Assembly: GCA_905215405.1 (NCBI GenBank) | Contig: CAJMQE010000001.1 | Location: 1-64,000 of the forward strand | Origin: an uncultured bacterium | Lineage (GTDB): Bacteria; Bacillota; Clostridia; Lachnospirales; Lachnospiraceae | DNA: 64,000 bases | Direction of reading: 5' to 3' | In this document: positions 18,115 through 26,621 of the stretch, in pieces | How positions within the stretch are numbered: the first letter of the stretch is position 1 | How the letters are laid out: every line of letters begins with the position of its first letter | Notes under the pieces: model-generated | Database searches by the model: none | Told to the model about the DNA's origin: nothing | What the model saw: the letters and a program-made list of their open reading frames with translations, nothing else | Translations under genes and position numbers: made by a program

Positions 18115-18461
18115 TATCCTCCTTCACTAACTTCTTGTGCTGAATTCTGTATCTTCTCATTTTGTGTTCCTGATTCTGCAGATACACCTTCCCCGCAATG
18201 CAATTCCCCAATAAATGAACGAAATGCATTTAACGTCTGTGCATTTAAAGAATAATGAGTCCACTTTCCCTCTTTTCTTGCTGTGACCAAACCACATTCA
18301 GCCAATATTCTACAATGATGTGACAATGTTGGCTGGGTTATTTCAAATGCTTCCAGCAGTACACAGGCACATTTTTCTCCTTCTGAAAGCATCTTTACAA
18401 TTTTCAGTCGATTCGCATCTCCAAGTGCTTTACATATTAAAGCTACATCCATCTCATTCAT
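18102..18461 (-). CDS. arsR: ArsR-family metalloid-responsive repressor
   Basis: A 119-residue winged-helix repressor: ALGDANRLKIVKMLSEGEKCACVLLEAFEITQPTLSHHCRIL. The Cys pair in EKCACVLLE is at the position of the ELCVCDL metal site of ArsR, and a Cys-rich tail (GGYCCK) could add ligands. It is the first gene of the arsenic operon and should repress it until As(III) or a similar thiophile binds. A large dyad at 18516-18574 upstream is the likely operator. Confidence 0.9.
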   Translation of the reverse strand: MNEMDVALICKALGDANRLKIVKMLSEGEKCACVLLEAFEITQPTLSHHCRILAECGLVTARKEGKWTHYSLNAQTLNAFRSFIGELHCGEGVSAESGTQNEKIQNSAQEVSEGGYCCK

Positions 18462-18515
18462 TTTATTACCTCACTTCTTATCCGTTATAACTGATTGTTC
18501 ATTATAAACGCAGAT

Positions 18516-18574
18516 ACATATTGATATTCATCTATATATTTATATAGCATATAGATAGACATACGTCAATATGT
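18516..18574. promoter_or_regulatory. Dyad operator/promoter region of the arsenic operon
   Basis: ACATATTGA (18516-18524) and TCAATATGT (18566-18574) are perfect inverted arms, each followed inward by a TCTATAT-like block, making an imperfect ~59-bp dyad about 55-110 bases upstream of arsR. Confidence 0.6.
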
Positions 18575-18767
18575 CTTTTCCTATGCATTGCTATACTTTT
18601 TCTATGTGTTACCACATTCTACCTTGTCCGGTAAATTATTTATTCATAATTTTGCTTAAACATCATTGGGATTTTTCCTATTTTTCCAGTTCCAAATTCG
18701 ACTAGATTTCAAATAGTTCATGAGATTATGTTATGTGAGATTATATATAGAACGTTATTAGAACAAC

Positions 18768-18800
18768 AAAAAAAGCCGCTTGATTAAGCGACTTCCCTAA
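18768..18800 (-). terminator. Terminator of the first tRNA-Gly gene
   Basis: AAGCCGCTT and AAGCGACTT form a short stem around GATT, preceded on the plus strand by seven A, which is a T run on the minus strand. Confidence 0.75.
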
Positions 18801-18809
18801 AATAAAAAA

Positions 18810-18881
<72 letters not shown>

Positions 18882-18928
18882 AATTGACTATTAAGTTGAT
18901 GTTTTAATTATTGGCGTCAACATTGAAC

Positions 18929-18957
18929 ACTATACTACACGTTCATATATTTGTCAA
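18929..18957 (-). promoter_or_regulatory. Vegetative promoter of the first tRNA-Gly
   Basis: On the minus strand TTGACA (18952-18957) and TATAGT (18929-18934) are 17 bases apart, about 48 bases upstream of the tRNA 5' end. Confidence 0.85.
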
Positions 18958-19017
18958 CACTTATTGTAAAATTAATTACTTAAATCGATATTATCTGCTG
19001 TTTTTCTGCTATTTTCA

Positions 19018-19611
19018 TTATAAATGATATTTTGCAGCTATTGCATCATAGCTTCCTGTGAATCTTTCCGCGTACATACCTGCATTTTCTGCTCCTTTGA
19101 CATTGTCTGCTCTGTCATCAATAAAGAGGCAGCTCTTCGCCTCTAGCTGATACTTATTCAGAAAACACTGATAGATTCCTGCATCTGGTTTCACCATATG
19201 TACATCAGAGGAAACTAGATAGCCATCAAAATATTCGAGCGGACGAAATTCAGGAAAATACTGATAGAATGAAGTACTTGCATTCGACAGGACATAAATT
19301 CCATACCCTTTATCCCGAATGTAATCACAAAATGCTGCGGCACCCGGCAATGGTTTCATACACACATGCCAGCTATCAATGCACAGCTTCAGGCCTTCCT
19401 GAAGCCGCTGAGGAATTCTTCTGCTGATGGAGGTGAACATCTCCTCATCCGTTATCTCTCCCATATCAGCCTGAAACCATTCCTCTCCTTCAAATAACTC
19501 CTGTCTGATCAGTTCTTTATCCTCTTCTGTCTGAAAAAAAAGATCCAGTGCAACATCCGGATTATAATCAAGTAATACATTTCCCATGTCGAGCACAACA
19601 TTTTCTATCAT
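19018..19611 (-). CDS. HAD-superfamily hydrolase
   Basis: A 197-residue haloacid-dehalogenase-type phosphatase: motif I VVLDMGNVLLDYNPD, motif II VLSNAST, Lys in HMVKPDAGIY and motif IV FIDDRADN. Members of this subgroup (YihX/epoxide-hydrolase-like) dephosphorylate small sugar phosphates; the substrate cannot be inferred. Motif I reads DMGNV, where many members have DxD-type residues; DxGNV is common in this branch. Confidence 0.85.
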   Translation of the reverse strand: MIENVVLDMGNVLLDYNPDVALDLFFQTEEDKELIRQELFEGEEWFQADMGEITDEEMFTSISRRIPQRLQEGLKLCIDSWHVCMKPLPGAAAFCDYIRDKGYGIYVLSNASTSFYQYFPEFRPLEYFDGYLVSSDVHMVKPDAGIYQCFLNKYQLEAKSCLFIDDRADNVKGAENAGMYAERFTGSYDAIAAKYHL

Positions 19612-19669
19612 TTTTCTTCTCCTGTCATCCTAAAAAGTCTTTTCCACACTTATATAAAAGATCATTATA

Positions 19670-20152
19670 TTACTTTTCACTTGGAATATGTTTGCCAAGC
19701 AATTCATCTAACACCTTAGAATCATAGATATTAAAGGCAAGATTCATGTCATTCTCCTTAAGTTTTAATTCCAATACCGCACCACAAGAATAGCTTTCGA
19801 TCTCATCCCAGGCAAGTTTATGTACGATTGGTCCGTCCTGTTCCAAAATGATAACAAATATTGCATTTTCCGAGACGATCAGCACAACACTTGATGTTCC
19901 ACCTTCACTTTTATAGATGTCTGCCAGATGACAATACGTAATCGTCTCTTCCGGATATGCTTCACGAAATACCTTTTCCATGCTAACCGCAACTCCCTGT
20001 GCCTTACGCATATACATGACGATCAGTGCTGCTACCACGATTGCCGCTACAAGTGTAACAAGTATCGATTTTGATATCATAAAATAACATACTGGAATAA
20101 TGATAACTTCGCAGATCACTACTGCCAGTAAAGTCGCCTTATTCTCTTTCAT
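19670..20152 (-). CDS. Small membrane protein of unknown function
   Basis: About 160 residues with two adjacent N-terminal membrane helices (roughly 6-26 and 30-50) and a soluble C-terminal domain rich in beta strands (TSSVVLIVSENAIFVIILEQDG, KLAWDEIESYSC), suggestive of a PH-like/YcxB-like fold but not recognised with confidence. The start at 20150-20152 follows GGAGGAG; the frame is open 24 codons further upstream. It lies between the HAD and carbonic anhydrase genes. Confidence 0.6.
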   Translation of the reverse strand: MKENKATLLAVVICEVIIIPVCYFMISKSILVTLVAAIVVAALIVMYMRKAQGVAVSMEKVFREAYPEETITYCHLADIYKSEGGTSSVVLIVSENAIFVIILEQDGPIVHKLAWDEIESYSCGAVLELKLKENDMNLAFNIYDSKVLDELLGKHIPSEK

Positions 20153-20388
20153 AAATTTCTCCTCCGTTCCCACTTTCTGCTCGATCTTACTGTTCTTTGA
20201 GGGAATCAATTCAACTGTTTCCATTGACTTATTTTTCTGTCACCTGTGTATTATAAATGTCTGGGCAACAGAAAACAACTGTACTTAATTCCCTGTTTTT
20301 TTCCCAATATAGAGCAGTAGACATGGATTTGAAAATGAAAAACGGAATGGATTCGTTTTATCCATTCCGCATCTGTCATTAAAAAGAC

Positions 20389-20943
20389 TTACTGTTCATC
20401 GCAGTTGACCACTGTTAATGCACCGGTAACAGAATCCATCACGTATCCCTGAATATTTACATCTTTAGGAATCATTGGATGTTTCCGCAACTGCTTTACT
20501 GTATTGGCTACTGAATCATCGATACAATCAAATCCACCTAGCCATTTCTTAAAATCAATACCACTTGACTGGATCAGATCGATATCATGTCTTGATACGC
20601 CCCGCTCTATCATCATTTCAATCATCTCATCACTATCAAGGTTCTGTACACCACAATCTGTATGTCCAATTACCATAATATCTTTAACATGAAGTTCAAG
20701 AATTGCAATCAAAAGGCTACGTACCACACTGCCATAAGGATGTGTAATGACTCCACCTGCATTCTTGATAATCTTTGCATCTCCATTTTTCAGCCCAAGT
20801 GCTGCTGGAAGAAGCTGAGTAAGTCTGGTATCCATACAGGATAAGATTGCAAGCTTCTTATCAGGATATTTGCTGGTTTCATATTCTTCGTATTGTTTTG
20901 TCTTAACAAAATTCTTGTTGTATTCTAAAATCTGCTCTATCAC
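20389..20943 (-). CDS. Beta-class carbonic anhydrase
   Basis: A 184-residue zinc enzyme interconverting CO2 and bicarbonate. Zinc ligands are visible: Cys36, Asp38 and Arg40 in SCMDTR, then His94 and Cys97 in GHTDCGV. NAGG at about 61-64 is also typical. The short length matches the small beta/type-II enzymes of anaerobic Firmicutes. Monocistronic in appearance. Confidence 0.92.
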   Translation of the reverse strand: MIEQILEYNKNFVKTKQYEEYETSKYPDKKLAILSCMDTRLTQLLPAALGLKNGDAKIIKNAGGVITHPYGSVVRSLLIAILELHVKDIMVIGHTDCGVQNLDSDEMIEMMIERGVSRHDIDLIQSSGIDFKKWLGGFDCIDDSVANTVKQLRKHPMIPKDVNIQGYVMDSVTGALTVVNCDEQ

Positions 20944-21125
20944 TACAGTTTCCTCCCTGGTTCATTTATGTTAACCGTTATTATAAAGAAAACTTTTCCA
21001 AATAGCAATAAATTGTATAATAAATTTACCTTAAAATATGTTAAGGTTTTATAACCTGTCAAGCATTCTGAATATTTCATAAATTCTGTTAAATGTGTAT
21101 ACAGTATCCAGACTATTTACGCTGC

Positions 21126-21806
21126 TTATAGATTTTTCAACATACCTGCTCTCTGAAAAATGATTGCATACTGTCTGCTGAACATTCCCTGTAGAGCAAC
21201 TTTTTTTACTCCAATTTCTTTTAAGAAGCGTACGTACTGTCTGGCATCCTTTTCTTTCTCGTTGACCCCATGCAGTACCTGTATTTTTGCAAGCACTGGT
21301 AATTCCTGCTGGGCGGCCCATTTGAAATTTTGTACCAACTGCTGGTTATCCGCCTTTGTCATCTGTTTATGTTTTACCGGATCGTATAACTTTAGATCCC
21401 AGTAGAGCACATCTGCCAAAGGTGCCACCTGATTGAAATCCTCCGCAGGGGCATTTCCTGTCGTCTCCACTCCTACATAGATTTCCATCTTTTTCAGTTC
21501 TTTTATAATTGCCATCGCAAAGCTAGTCTGAAGCAGTAATTCTCCACCAGCCAGCACAACTCCGATTTTTTTCTGTTCGTCCGTCCATTCCTGACAGTTC
21601 AGTTTCTGCATGACCTGCTCCAGCGTCATTCGGTATTTTTCATCCTGATCATCTGATTCCAGAATACAGCTACCAGCTACACTCTTAAGATCATTCACAT
21701 GGCACCAGCTACAGTTTAGTGAACAGCCTTTGAAATATAGCACCGGTCTGCGCACTTCTCCGTAATTTTCTGACTGCATATCAATTCCATATAGATAGCC
21801 TTCCAT
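21126..21806 (-). CDS. Radical SAM activase-like protein (NrdG / glycyl-radical activase type)
   Basis: A 226-residue radical SAM enzyme. The cluster motif GCSLNCSWCHV gives Cys28, Cys32 and Cys35 (CxxxCxxC), and VVLAGGELLLQ and VGVETTGNAP are SAM-binding strands. It lacks the ferredoxin insert of PflA-type activases. These proteins normally generate a glycyl radical on a partner enzyme; no such partner is in the window. It starts three bases after the threonine aldolase stop, so the two are co-transcribed. A QueE-like role is less likely. Confidence 0.75.
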   Translation of the reverse strand: MEGYLYGIDMQSENYGEVRRPVLYFKGCSLNCSWCHVNDLKSVAGSCILESDDQDEKYRMTLEQVMQKLNCQEWTDEQKKIGVVLAGGELLLQTSFAMAIIKELKKMEIYVGVETTGNAPAEDFNQVAPLADVLYWDLKLYDPVKHKQMTKADNQQLVQNFKWAAQQELPVLAKIQVLHGVNEKEKDARQYVRFLKEIGVKKVALQGMFSRQYAIIFQRAGMLKNL

Positions 21807-21809
21807 TGC

Positions 21810-22880
21810 TTACGCCTCCCTGCAACTGCCACAAATATCTCTGATATCATTTTCAAGCATTGCAACCTGTTCTTCTTTTGTTGCCCAGCTTGTACAGAAA
21901 CGAACTACCACATGTTCCTCATCAAGTTGTTCCCAGAAGCTAAATGCATAGTTCTCTGCGAGTCTGCTCTGTTGTTCTTTTGTAAGAATTGGGAACTGCT
22001 GATTCGTAACAGATGAGAAGAACATTTTCACACCGCTATCCTCAAATGCCTGACGAACGCGAAGTGCCATTTTAATTGCATGTGCGGAAATTTCCTGATA
22101 GAGACCATCTTCAAACAAAGTCTCGAACTGAATCCCCAATAGTCTTCCTTTTGCAAGCATACCACCATGCTGTTTGATATAATAACGGAAATCCTTCTTC
22201 AGATCATCATTTACAATTACAACTGCCTCTCCGAACAACGCACCGACTTTTGTTCCACCAATATAAAAGACATCTGCATACTTTGCATATTCTTTTAAAG
22301 TCACATCATTTCCAGGTGCCATCAGTCCATATCCACATCTTGCACCATCGATATAGAGTGGAATGCCAATAGAATGGCAGACTTTACTGATTGCTTCTAA
22401 CTCTGTTGCTGTATACAGTGTTCCATTCTCGGTCGGCTGGGAAATGTAGACCATTCCTGGCTGAACCATATGCTCATGGTTGGCATCCTGCATATGTGCG
22501 ACCCACGCCTGCTCGATTTCTCCGGCTGTCAGCTTTCCATCATCTTGTCTTGTCTGTTCTCTTTTCACAGCAAGCACTTTATGTCCACCAGCCTCGATAG
22601 CTCCGGTTTCATGTACATTGATATGTCCGCTCTCGGCGCACAGAACGCCCTGATACGGTTTCAGACAGGCACTGATTACAGTTGCATTTGTCTGTGTCCC
22701 TCCAACCAGAAATTCCACACTCGCATGCTCCACACCACAAGCCTCACGGATCAGTTGTCTGGCATGATCACAGTGTACGTCCATCCCGTACCCCGGTGTC
22801 TGTTCTTCATTTGTCTTCATTAACGCCTGTAAAATGCGTGGATGCGCACCTTCTGCATAGTCACATTCAAATCGTATCAT
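21810..22880 (-). CDS. Low-specificity threonine aldolase / beta-eliminating lyase family
   Basis: About 356 residues, PLP-dependent, converting L-threonine (or allo-threonine) to glycine and acetaldehyde. Features are MIRFECDYAEGAHPRILQAL, GVEHASVEFLVGGTQTNATVI, IDGARCGYGL and the PLP-lysine region YIGGTKVGALFGEA. The start at 22878-22880 has an AAAGGAGG site; the frame extends nine codons upstream. Operon with the radical SAM activase gene downstream. Confidence 0.88.
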   Translation of the reverse strand: MIRFECDYAEGAHPRILQALMKTNEEQTPGYGMDVHCDHARQLIREACGVEHASVEFLVGGTQTNATVISACLKPYQGVLCAESGHINVHETGAIEAGGHKVLAVKREQTRQDDGKLTAGEIEQAWVAHMQDANHEHMVQPGMVYISQPTENGTLYTATELEAISKVCHSIGIPLYIDGARCGYGLMAPGNDVTLKEYAKYADVFYIGGTKVGALFGEAVVIVNDDLKKDFRYYIKQHGGMLAKGRLLGIQFETLFEDGLYQEISAHAIKMALRVRQAFEDSGVKMFFSSVTNQQFPILTKEQQSRLAENYAFSFWEQLDEEHVVVRFCTSWATKEEQVAMLENDIRDICGSCREA

Positions 22881-22969
22881 TCTTCTGCCTCCTTTAATTA
22901 CCTGCATTTTCCTATATATAGAAGGTATTATAATACGTTTTATACTGTCTGCCTAGTTTTTTCTTTTCA

Positions 22970-23110
22970 TCACATATACTGATATCGGGTTCTGTTTTTG
23001 ACCAGAAGACCTGCAGTCACAAATAATGTGATTGCTTCCGCAGTAAATATAGCAAGCCAGATTCCATCAATTCCAAATATCATATCAACAAAGAACGCCA
23101 TAATTCGTTT
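22970..23110 (-). pseudogene. C-terminal remnant of a MATE-family efflux protein
   Basis: The minus strand encodes IMAFFVDMIFGIDGIWLAIFTAEAITLFVTAGLL and then KNRTRYQYM before a stop at 22970-22972, which matches the last two helices and tail of MATE multidrug transporters. Upstream in that frame is a stop at about 23111, directly at the end of the VOC gene. The other ~400 residues are missing, so this is a deletion relic. Confidence 0.7.
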
Positions 23111-23503
23111 CTATTTCTCCTGAAAAGAACCAATCTCAATCAGATTTCCTTCCGGGTCAGCTATATAGCAGGTTCTCTGCCCCCAGCTTTCTGTTTCCGG
23201 CTCCATAACTGGAGTTGCTCCCCCTGCCAGAACTCTGCGATAGGTCTCGTCCACTGCTTTGTAGTTTTCAACACTCAATGCTAATTCAAAATGTCCATTG
23301 ATCTGCTGTGCATAATGATATCGTCTTCCTGTCATCTTTTCAAAGTCTGTTCTTCTGTACAGTAAAAACAAAGTTCCATCCTTTTCCAGATAAACATTAG
23401 ATGTATTTTCCTCGTCCTTAATAGAAAATCCTAATACATCTCTGTAAAATCTGATCATTTTAGCCATATCCGTTACCATAATTCCTACTCCATCCAGTTT
23501 CAT
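23111..23503 (-). CDS. VOC-superfamily (glyoxalase/dioxygenase fold) protein
   Basis: A 130-residue single vicinal-oxygen-chelate domain: MKLDGVGIMVTDMAKMIRFYRDVLGFSI, then FELALSVEN and YIADPEGNLIEIGSF. Such proteins bind a metal and act as glyoxalases, fosfomycin-type thiol transferases or drug-binding proteins; the substrate is unknown. The stop codon abuts the MATE relic, so the deletion that created the relic probably joined these sequences. Confidence 0.8.
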   Translation of the reverse strand: MKLDGVGIMVTDMAKMIRFYRDVLGFSIKDEENTSNVYLEKDGTLFLLYRRTDFEKMTGRRYHYAQQINGHFELALSVENYKAVDETYRRVLAGGATPVMEPETESWGQRTCYIADPEGNLIEIGSFQEK

Positions 23504-23518
23504 TCTGTTATCCTCCCT

Positions 23519-23598
23519 GTTATTGTTCCTGTTACTGTTACTTGTTACTGTTCCTATTACTGTTCCTGCTACTGTACCTGTTACTGTTCCTGCTATTT
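23519..23598. repeat. Degenerate 12-bp tandem repeat upstream of the VOC gene
   Basis: Six to seven imperfect copies of a TTACTGTTCCTG-like unit lie directly upstream of the VOC gene, in its promoter region. Confidence 0.85.
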
Positions 23599-23886
23599 CT
23601 TGTTATTTACCTCATTTTTCTTCGTATGATATCATTTCCGCTGACATTTTCCACGACTATTTCCTTAACTGTACTTTGGCTTTCTTTTGTTTTCTGCCAT
23701 TTTCACTAGTTACGACAATTTTGTGGTTCATTGGTACCTGTCCGCCCTGCCTGATTGCGTAATTACAGACCGGTTTTCATCCTTATTTACCATCGCCGTT
23801 TTCTTGTTCTGCCCCTTTTCATATGCTATTCTCTTAACATACAAATGGATAAATCCATGATAATAAGTAATAAGAAAGGCATAAAA

Positions 23887-25152
23887 ATGGAAAAATCAGA
23901 ACAATTACAACAACCAGTATTTTCATCTTCCCAGGCGCCAGCTGCTCATACGGATCATAAAAAGTTACTGTTCCTGCTGATACCAGCAGTCATTTTGCTG
24001 ATAGCTGCAATCTCCTTTACAGTATACAGCTTTCTTCATAACGCAAACAACCAGTCAGAATATATTTTTTCTGAAGGGCTGCTCCCTGCCAAGACCGCTA
24101 ACAAATGGGGCTACATCAATCAAAAAGGAACCTATGCAATTGAACCGAAATTTGATGCTACCTCTGCCTTTAAAAATGGCATTGCCGCCGTTTGTGAAAA
24201 TAACAAGTACGGCTTCATCAACACAAAAGGAACCTATATCATATCCCCACAATTTGACGATGCTTCCGTCTTTTAACATGATCTTGCAGCCGTCAAGTCA
24301 GATGGGAAATGGGGGTACATCAATACCGATGGCGATTTTGTGATCAAACCACAGTTCGATGATGCTTCCCCTTTTACTGATGACGGACTTGCCTGTGTAG
24401 AACGTTACGGCTACTATGGATATATTGACAAGAGTGGTAGTTTTGTGATTGACCCCAACTTTGCAAATGCTTTCAGTTTTCGCAATGGTATTGCTGTCAT
24501 AGAAAATGGTGATCAACAGAAGGGACTCCTCGATTCGAATGGAAAACAGCTTACCAGTCTGCAGTTTTCGACGTTGTCCTCAGTCAGTTTTCGCGGACTG
24601 CGTGTAGCCTCCGTACATGATAAATATGGCTATTTGAATGAGCAGGGTACCTTTGCCATTAGCCCTATCTACGATTACGTTATGAGTTTCTCTGATACAG
24701 ATGATCTTGCTGCGGTAGAAAAAGATAATAAATGGGGATATATCAATTCAAATGGACAAATGATGATTGACTCCCATTTCAACCTGGCCGGCCGATTCGT
24801 CAATGGATATGCCGTTGCTGAGTCAGGTCAGGATTTTGGAATTATCAACACCGACGGAACATTTGTTGTACAGCCTCAGTACGATTATTTAGGCGATCTA
24901 AATGTATATAGTCCGGTTACCTATTACAAAAAGGGCAATAAATACGGCTATCTGGATGTGAATGGTAAAATAATAACTGATGCAAAATTCGATGCTCTTC
25001 AGACATACTCTTATATCCCTGATACTGTTGGCATGTTCCATAACGATGGACTCTGTATTGTAAAAGAGAATGGAAAATTTGGTGTGATCGACAGTGCTGG
25101 AAAATATGTGATCAAGCCTCAGTTCGATGGCCTTTACTGCTACGAAAATTAA
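23887..25152 (+). pseudogene. Membrane-anchored WG-repeat protein with an in-frame stop
   Basis: From the ATG at 23887 one frame runs to 25152 except for a TAA at 24274-24276. It encodes a cytosolic N-terminus, one membrane helix (LLFLLIPAVILLIAAISFTVYSFL) and about ten WG repeats (KWGYINQKGTYAIEPKFD type), a beta-rich repeat found in surface or secreted proteins of gut Clostridia. The stop falls inside repeat 2-3, where the repeat pattern predicts a polar residue; AAA-to-TAA would suffice. The frame continues immediately after with HDLAAVKSDGKWGYIN. Function unknown. A sequencing error cannot be excluded. Confidence 0.8.
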
Positions 25153-25175
25153 CCACCTTCCATAGACATAATAAA

Positions 25176-25215
25176 AAGCTACGTACCACTGATATTTGTC
25201 AATTGTACGTAGCTT
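25176..25215. terminator. Bidirectional terminator between the WG gene and the radical SAM gene
   Basis: AAGCTACGTAC (25176-25186) and GTACGTAGCTT (25205-25215) form a perfect 11-bp stem with A- and T-rich flanks on both sides, serving the two convergent genes. Confidence 0.85.
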
Positions 25216-25233
25216 AATTATTTTATTATGGTC

Positions 25234-25986
25234 TTACGGTCTGTATTTGCTAAGAATGTCCAATATATTCTGTTCGTAAACATTACTATTTAATACATCA
25301 CCATCGGATGAAATACTAATTGCCCTGATATCCCGCACATCCTCATCATATGGACTCGCGTATTTTGTGTTTCCATCAAAATACGCTCCTAAATATTTAA
25401 TTGCATTGCCACTTGGAAAAATAACATTTCCTTGGGACACTGGAATTTCTAAATCCTCAAATTCTTTCAATACTTCTCTGGTTTTCACATTGTAACCATT
25501 ATGATCCTCTCTGCTCACGAGCCAGGCCGGACTTAATGTTATTGTGATTCCCTTTTTCCTTACACATGCAGCAAAATATTTCACTGGTTCCAATGGTATA
25601 CTTTCCTGATGAAAAGCATCTACAGACAATAATATTGTACGTACGCCACTATCAGCAAGCAATTCCACAACTTCTTTTATCCGTGTTCTATCCCTGGTAA
25701 AAAATCCATTTGTAATCAGATCCCTCGATTGGATTCCCAGTTCGGTAGCGGTTTTATGTATTTTACAGACCACTTCCGGATAAAGCAATGCTTCTCCTCC
25801 AAAGGTCATTAATGAATTAATTTTATACACTTTACAAATATCTCGAATTATATTCGCAGCAATATCTGCATCTATATGTGCATTATGCAAACTATGTTCT
25901 CCTTCGGAACAATGCTTACATTTTCCAGTACAAGCCATTGTAACAACAAATTCAATCCTATTTAAATTCTTAACATATTCATTCAT
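25234..25986 (-). CDS. Small radical SAM protein without an obvious auxiliary cluster domain
   Basis: A 250-residue radical SAM enzyme. Cys19, Cys23 and Cys26 (ACTGKCKHCSEG) bind the cluster, MTFGGEALLYPEV is the GGE-type SAM motif, and ILLSVDAFHQ and ITLSPAWLVS are later strands of the partial barrel. The C-terminus (AISISSDGDVLNSNVYEQNIL) aligns in style with the region before SPASM/twitch cysteines, but no further Cys is present and the protein ends there. It stands alone behind an unusual leader (25987-26200). Peptide or small-molecule modification are both possible; I cannot assign a substrate. Confidence 0.75.
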   Translation of the reverse strand: MNEYVKNLNRIEFVVTMACTGKCKHCSEGEHSLHNAHIDADIAANIIRDICKVYKINSLMTFGGEALLYPEVVCKIHKTATELGIQSRDLITNGFFTRDRTRIKEVVELLADSGVRTILLSVDAFHQESIPLEPVKYFAACVRKKGITITLSPAWLVSREDHNGYNVKTREVLKEFEDLEIPVSQGNVIFPSGNAIKYLGAYFDGNTKYASPYDEDVRDIRAISISSDGDVLNSNVYEQNILDILSKYRP

Positions 25987-26026
25987 ACAAAACTACATTC
26001 CTTTCAAATATAAATCTTCTATTTGA

Positions 26027-26105
26027 TCAATGCAGTTCTGACAACATCGGATATACCTCTCTGAACCTCGATGCAACCTGCTGTCAGTCTTAGAACTGCA
26101 TCGAG
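26027..26105 (-). ncRNA. Structured leader or small RNA with two mutually exclusive helices
   Basis: On the minus strand TCGATGCAGTTCT (26092-26104) can pair over 13 bp with AGAACTGCATTGA (26027-26039), with only one G-U pair and a further GAC/GTC extension. Part of the same strand, CTCGATGCA (26097-26105), can pair perfectly over 9 bp with TGCATCGAG (26067-26075). Both helices need the same bases, so only one can form. It lies 40-120 bases upstream of the radical SAM start and downstream of a promoter. Class not recognised. Confidence 0.6.
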
Positions 26106-26140
26106 TAGTTAATTCGTTCTCTCACCTTTATCTCCCCTTA

Positions 26141-26193
26141 CAATATCTGATTTGTTCCTCTCATTATATCACAGATATTGAACTAAATCAGAT
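26141..26193 (-). promoter_or_regulatory. Radical SAM gene promoter enclosed by nested inverted repeats
   Basis: A minus-strand TATAAT lies at 26163-26168. Around it, CAATATCTG (26141-26149) is the inverse of CAGATATTG (26172-26180), and ATCTGATTT (26145-26153) is the inverse of AAATCAGAT (26185-26193). The left arm is shared by two right arms, as in a repressor with alternative sites. A GGGGAG ribosome-like site and an 11-codon GTG frame follow at about 26090-26140. Confidence 0.5.
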
Positions 26194-26289
26194 TTAATGG
26201 GAGTTATATTGCATATTTTACAGACAGGAACAAATATCTTAGGCACTGCTGCCAAACAGACGATAGGATGATTAAGATTTTGTACAAAA

Positions 26290-26316
26290 AAGAAGCCACA
26301 CATATAGCGGCTTCCC
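26290..26316 (-). terminator. Terminator of the second tRNA-Gly gene
   Basis: GAAGCCACA and an inverse GCGGCTTC form a stem at about 26291-26315, followed on the minus strand by six T. Confidence 0.75.
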
Positions 26317-26326
26317 TAAAAAAATA

Positions 26327-26398
<72 letters not shown>

Positions 26399-26429
26399 AT
26401 GACCTGTTTTTCTCAACAAGTGCTTTGTT

Positions 26430-26458
26430 AATATACTACAAAGCTGTAACTTTGTCAA
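26430..26458 (-). promoter_or_regulatory. Vegetative promoter of the second tRNA-Gly
   Basis: On the minus strand TTGACA (26453-26458) and TATATT (26430-26435) are exactly 17 bases apart, just upstream of the tRNA. Confidence 0.85.
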
Positions 26459-26621
26459 TACTTTTTATTTATAAAGTTTAAATTCATGTAAGCAGTTCAT
26501 TCATTTTCCATACTGAATATCCCTATTGACGGGTATTATATAATAGAATGTAACTGTACTGAACCACCTTTTATGGTTCAATACTAACAAAACAGTCAGA
26601 AGATCGATGTAAGGAGTCGCC

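Noticed and set aside
26027..26140. RiPP precursor peptide encoded in the radical SAM leader
   Set aside because: Several short frames cross the leader and one contains a CCxxC, but none has a start codon with a well-placed ribosome site over a useful length, and the base-pairing explains the conservation-like pattern better. Left as a possibility within the leader finding.
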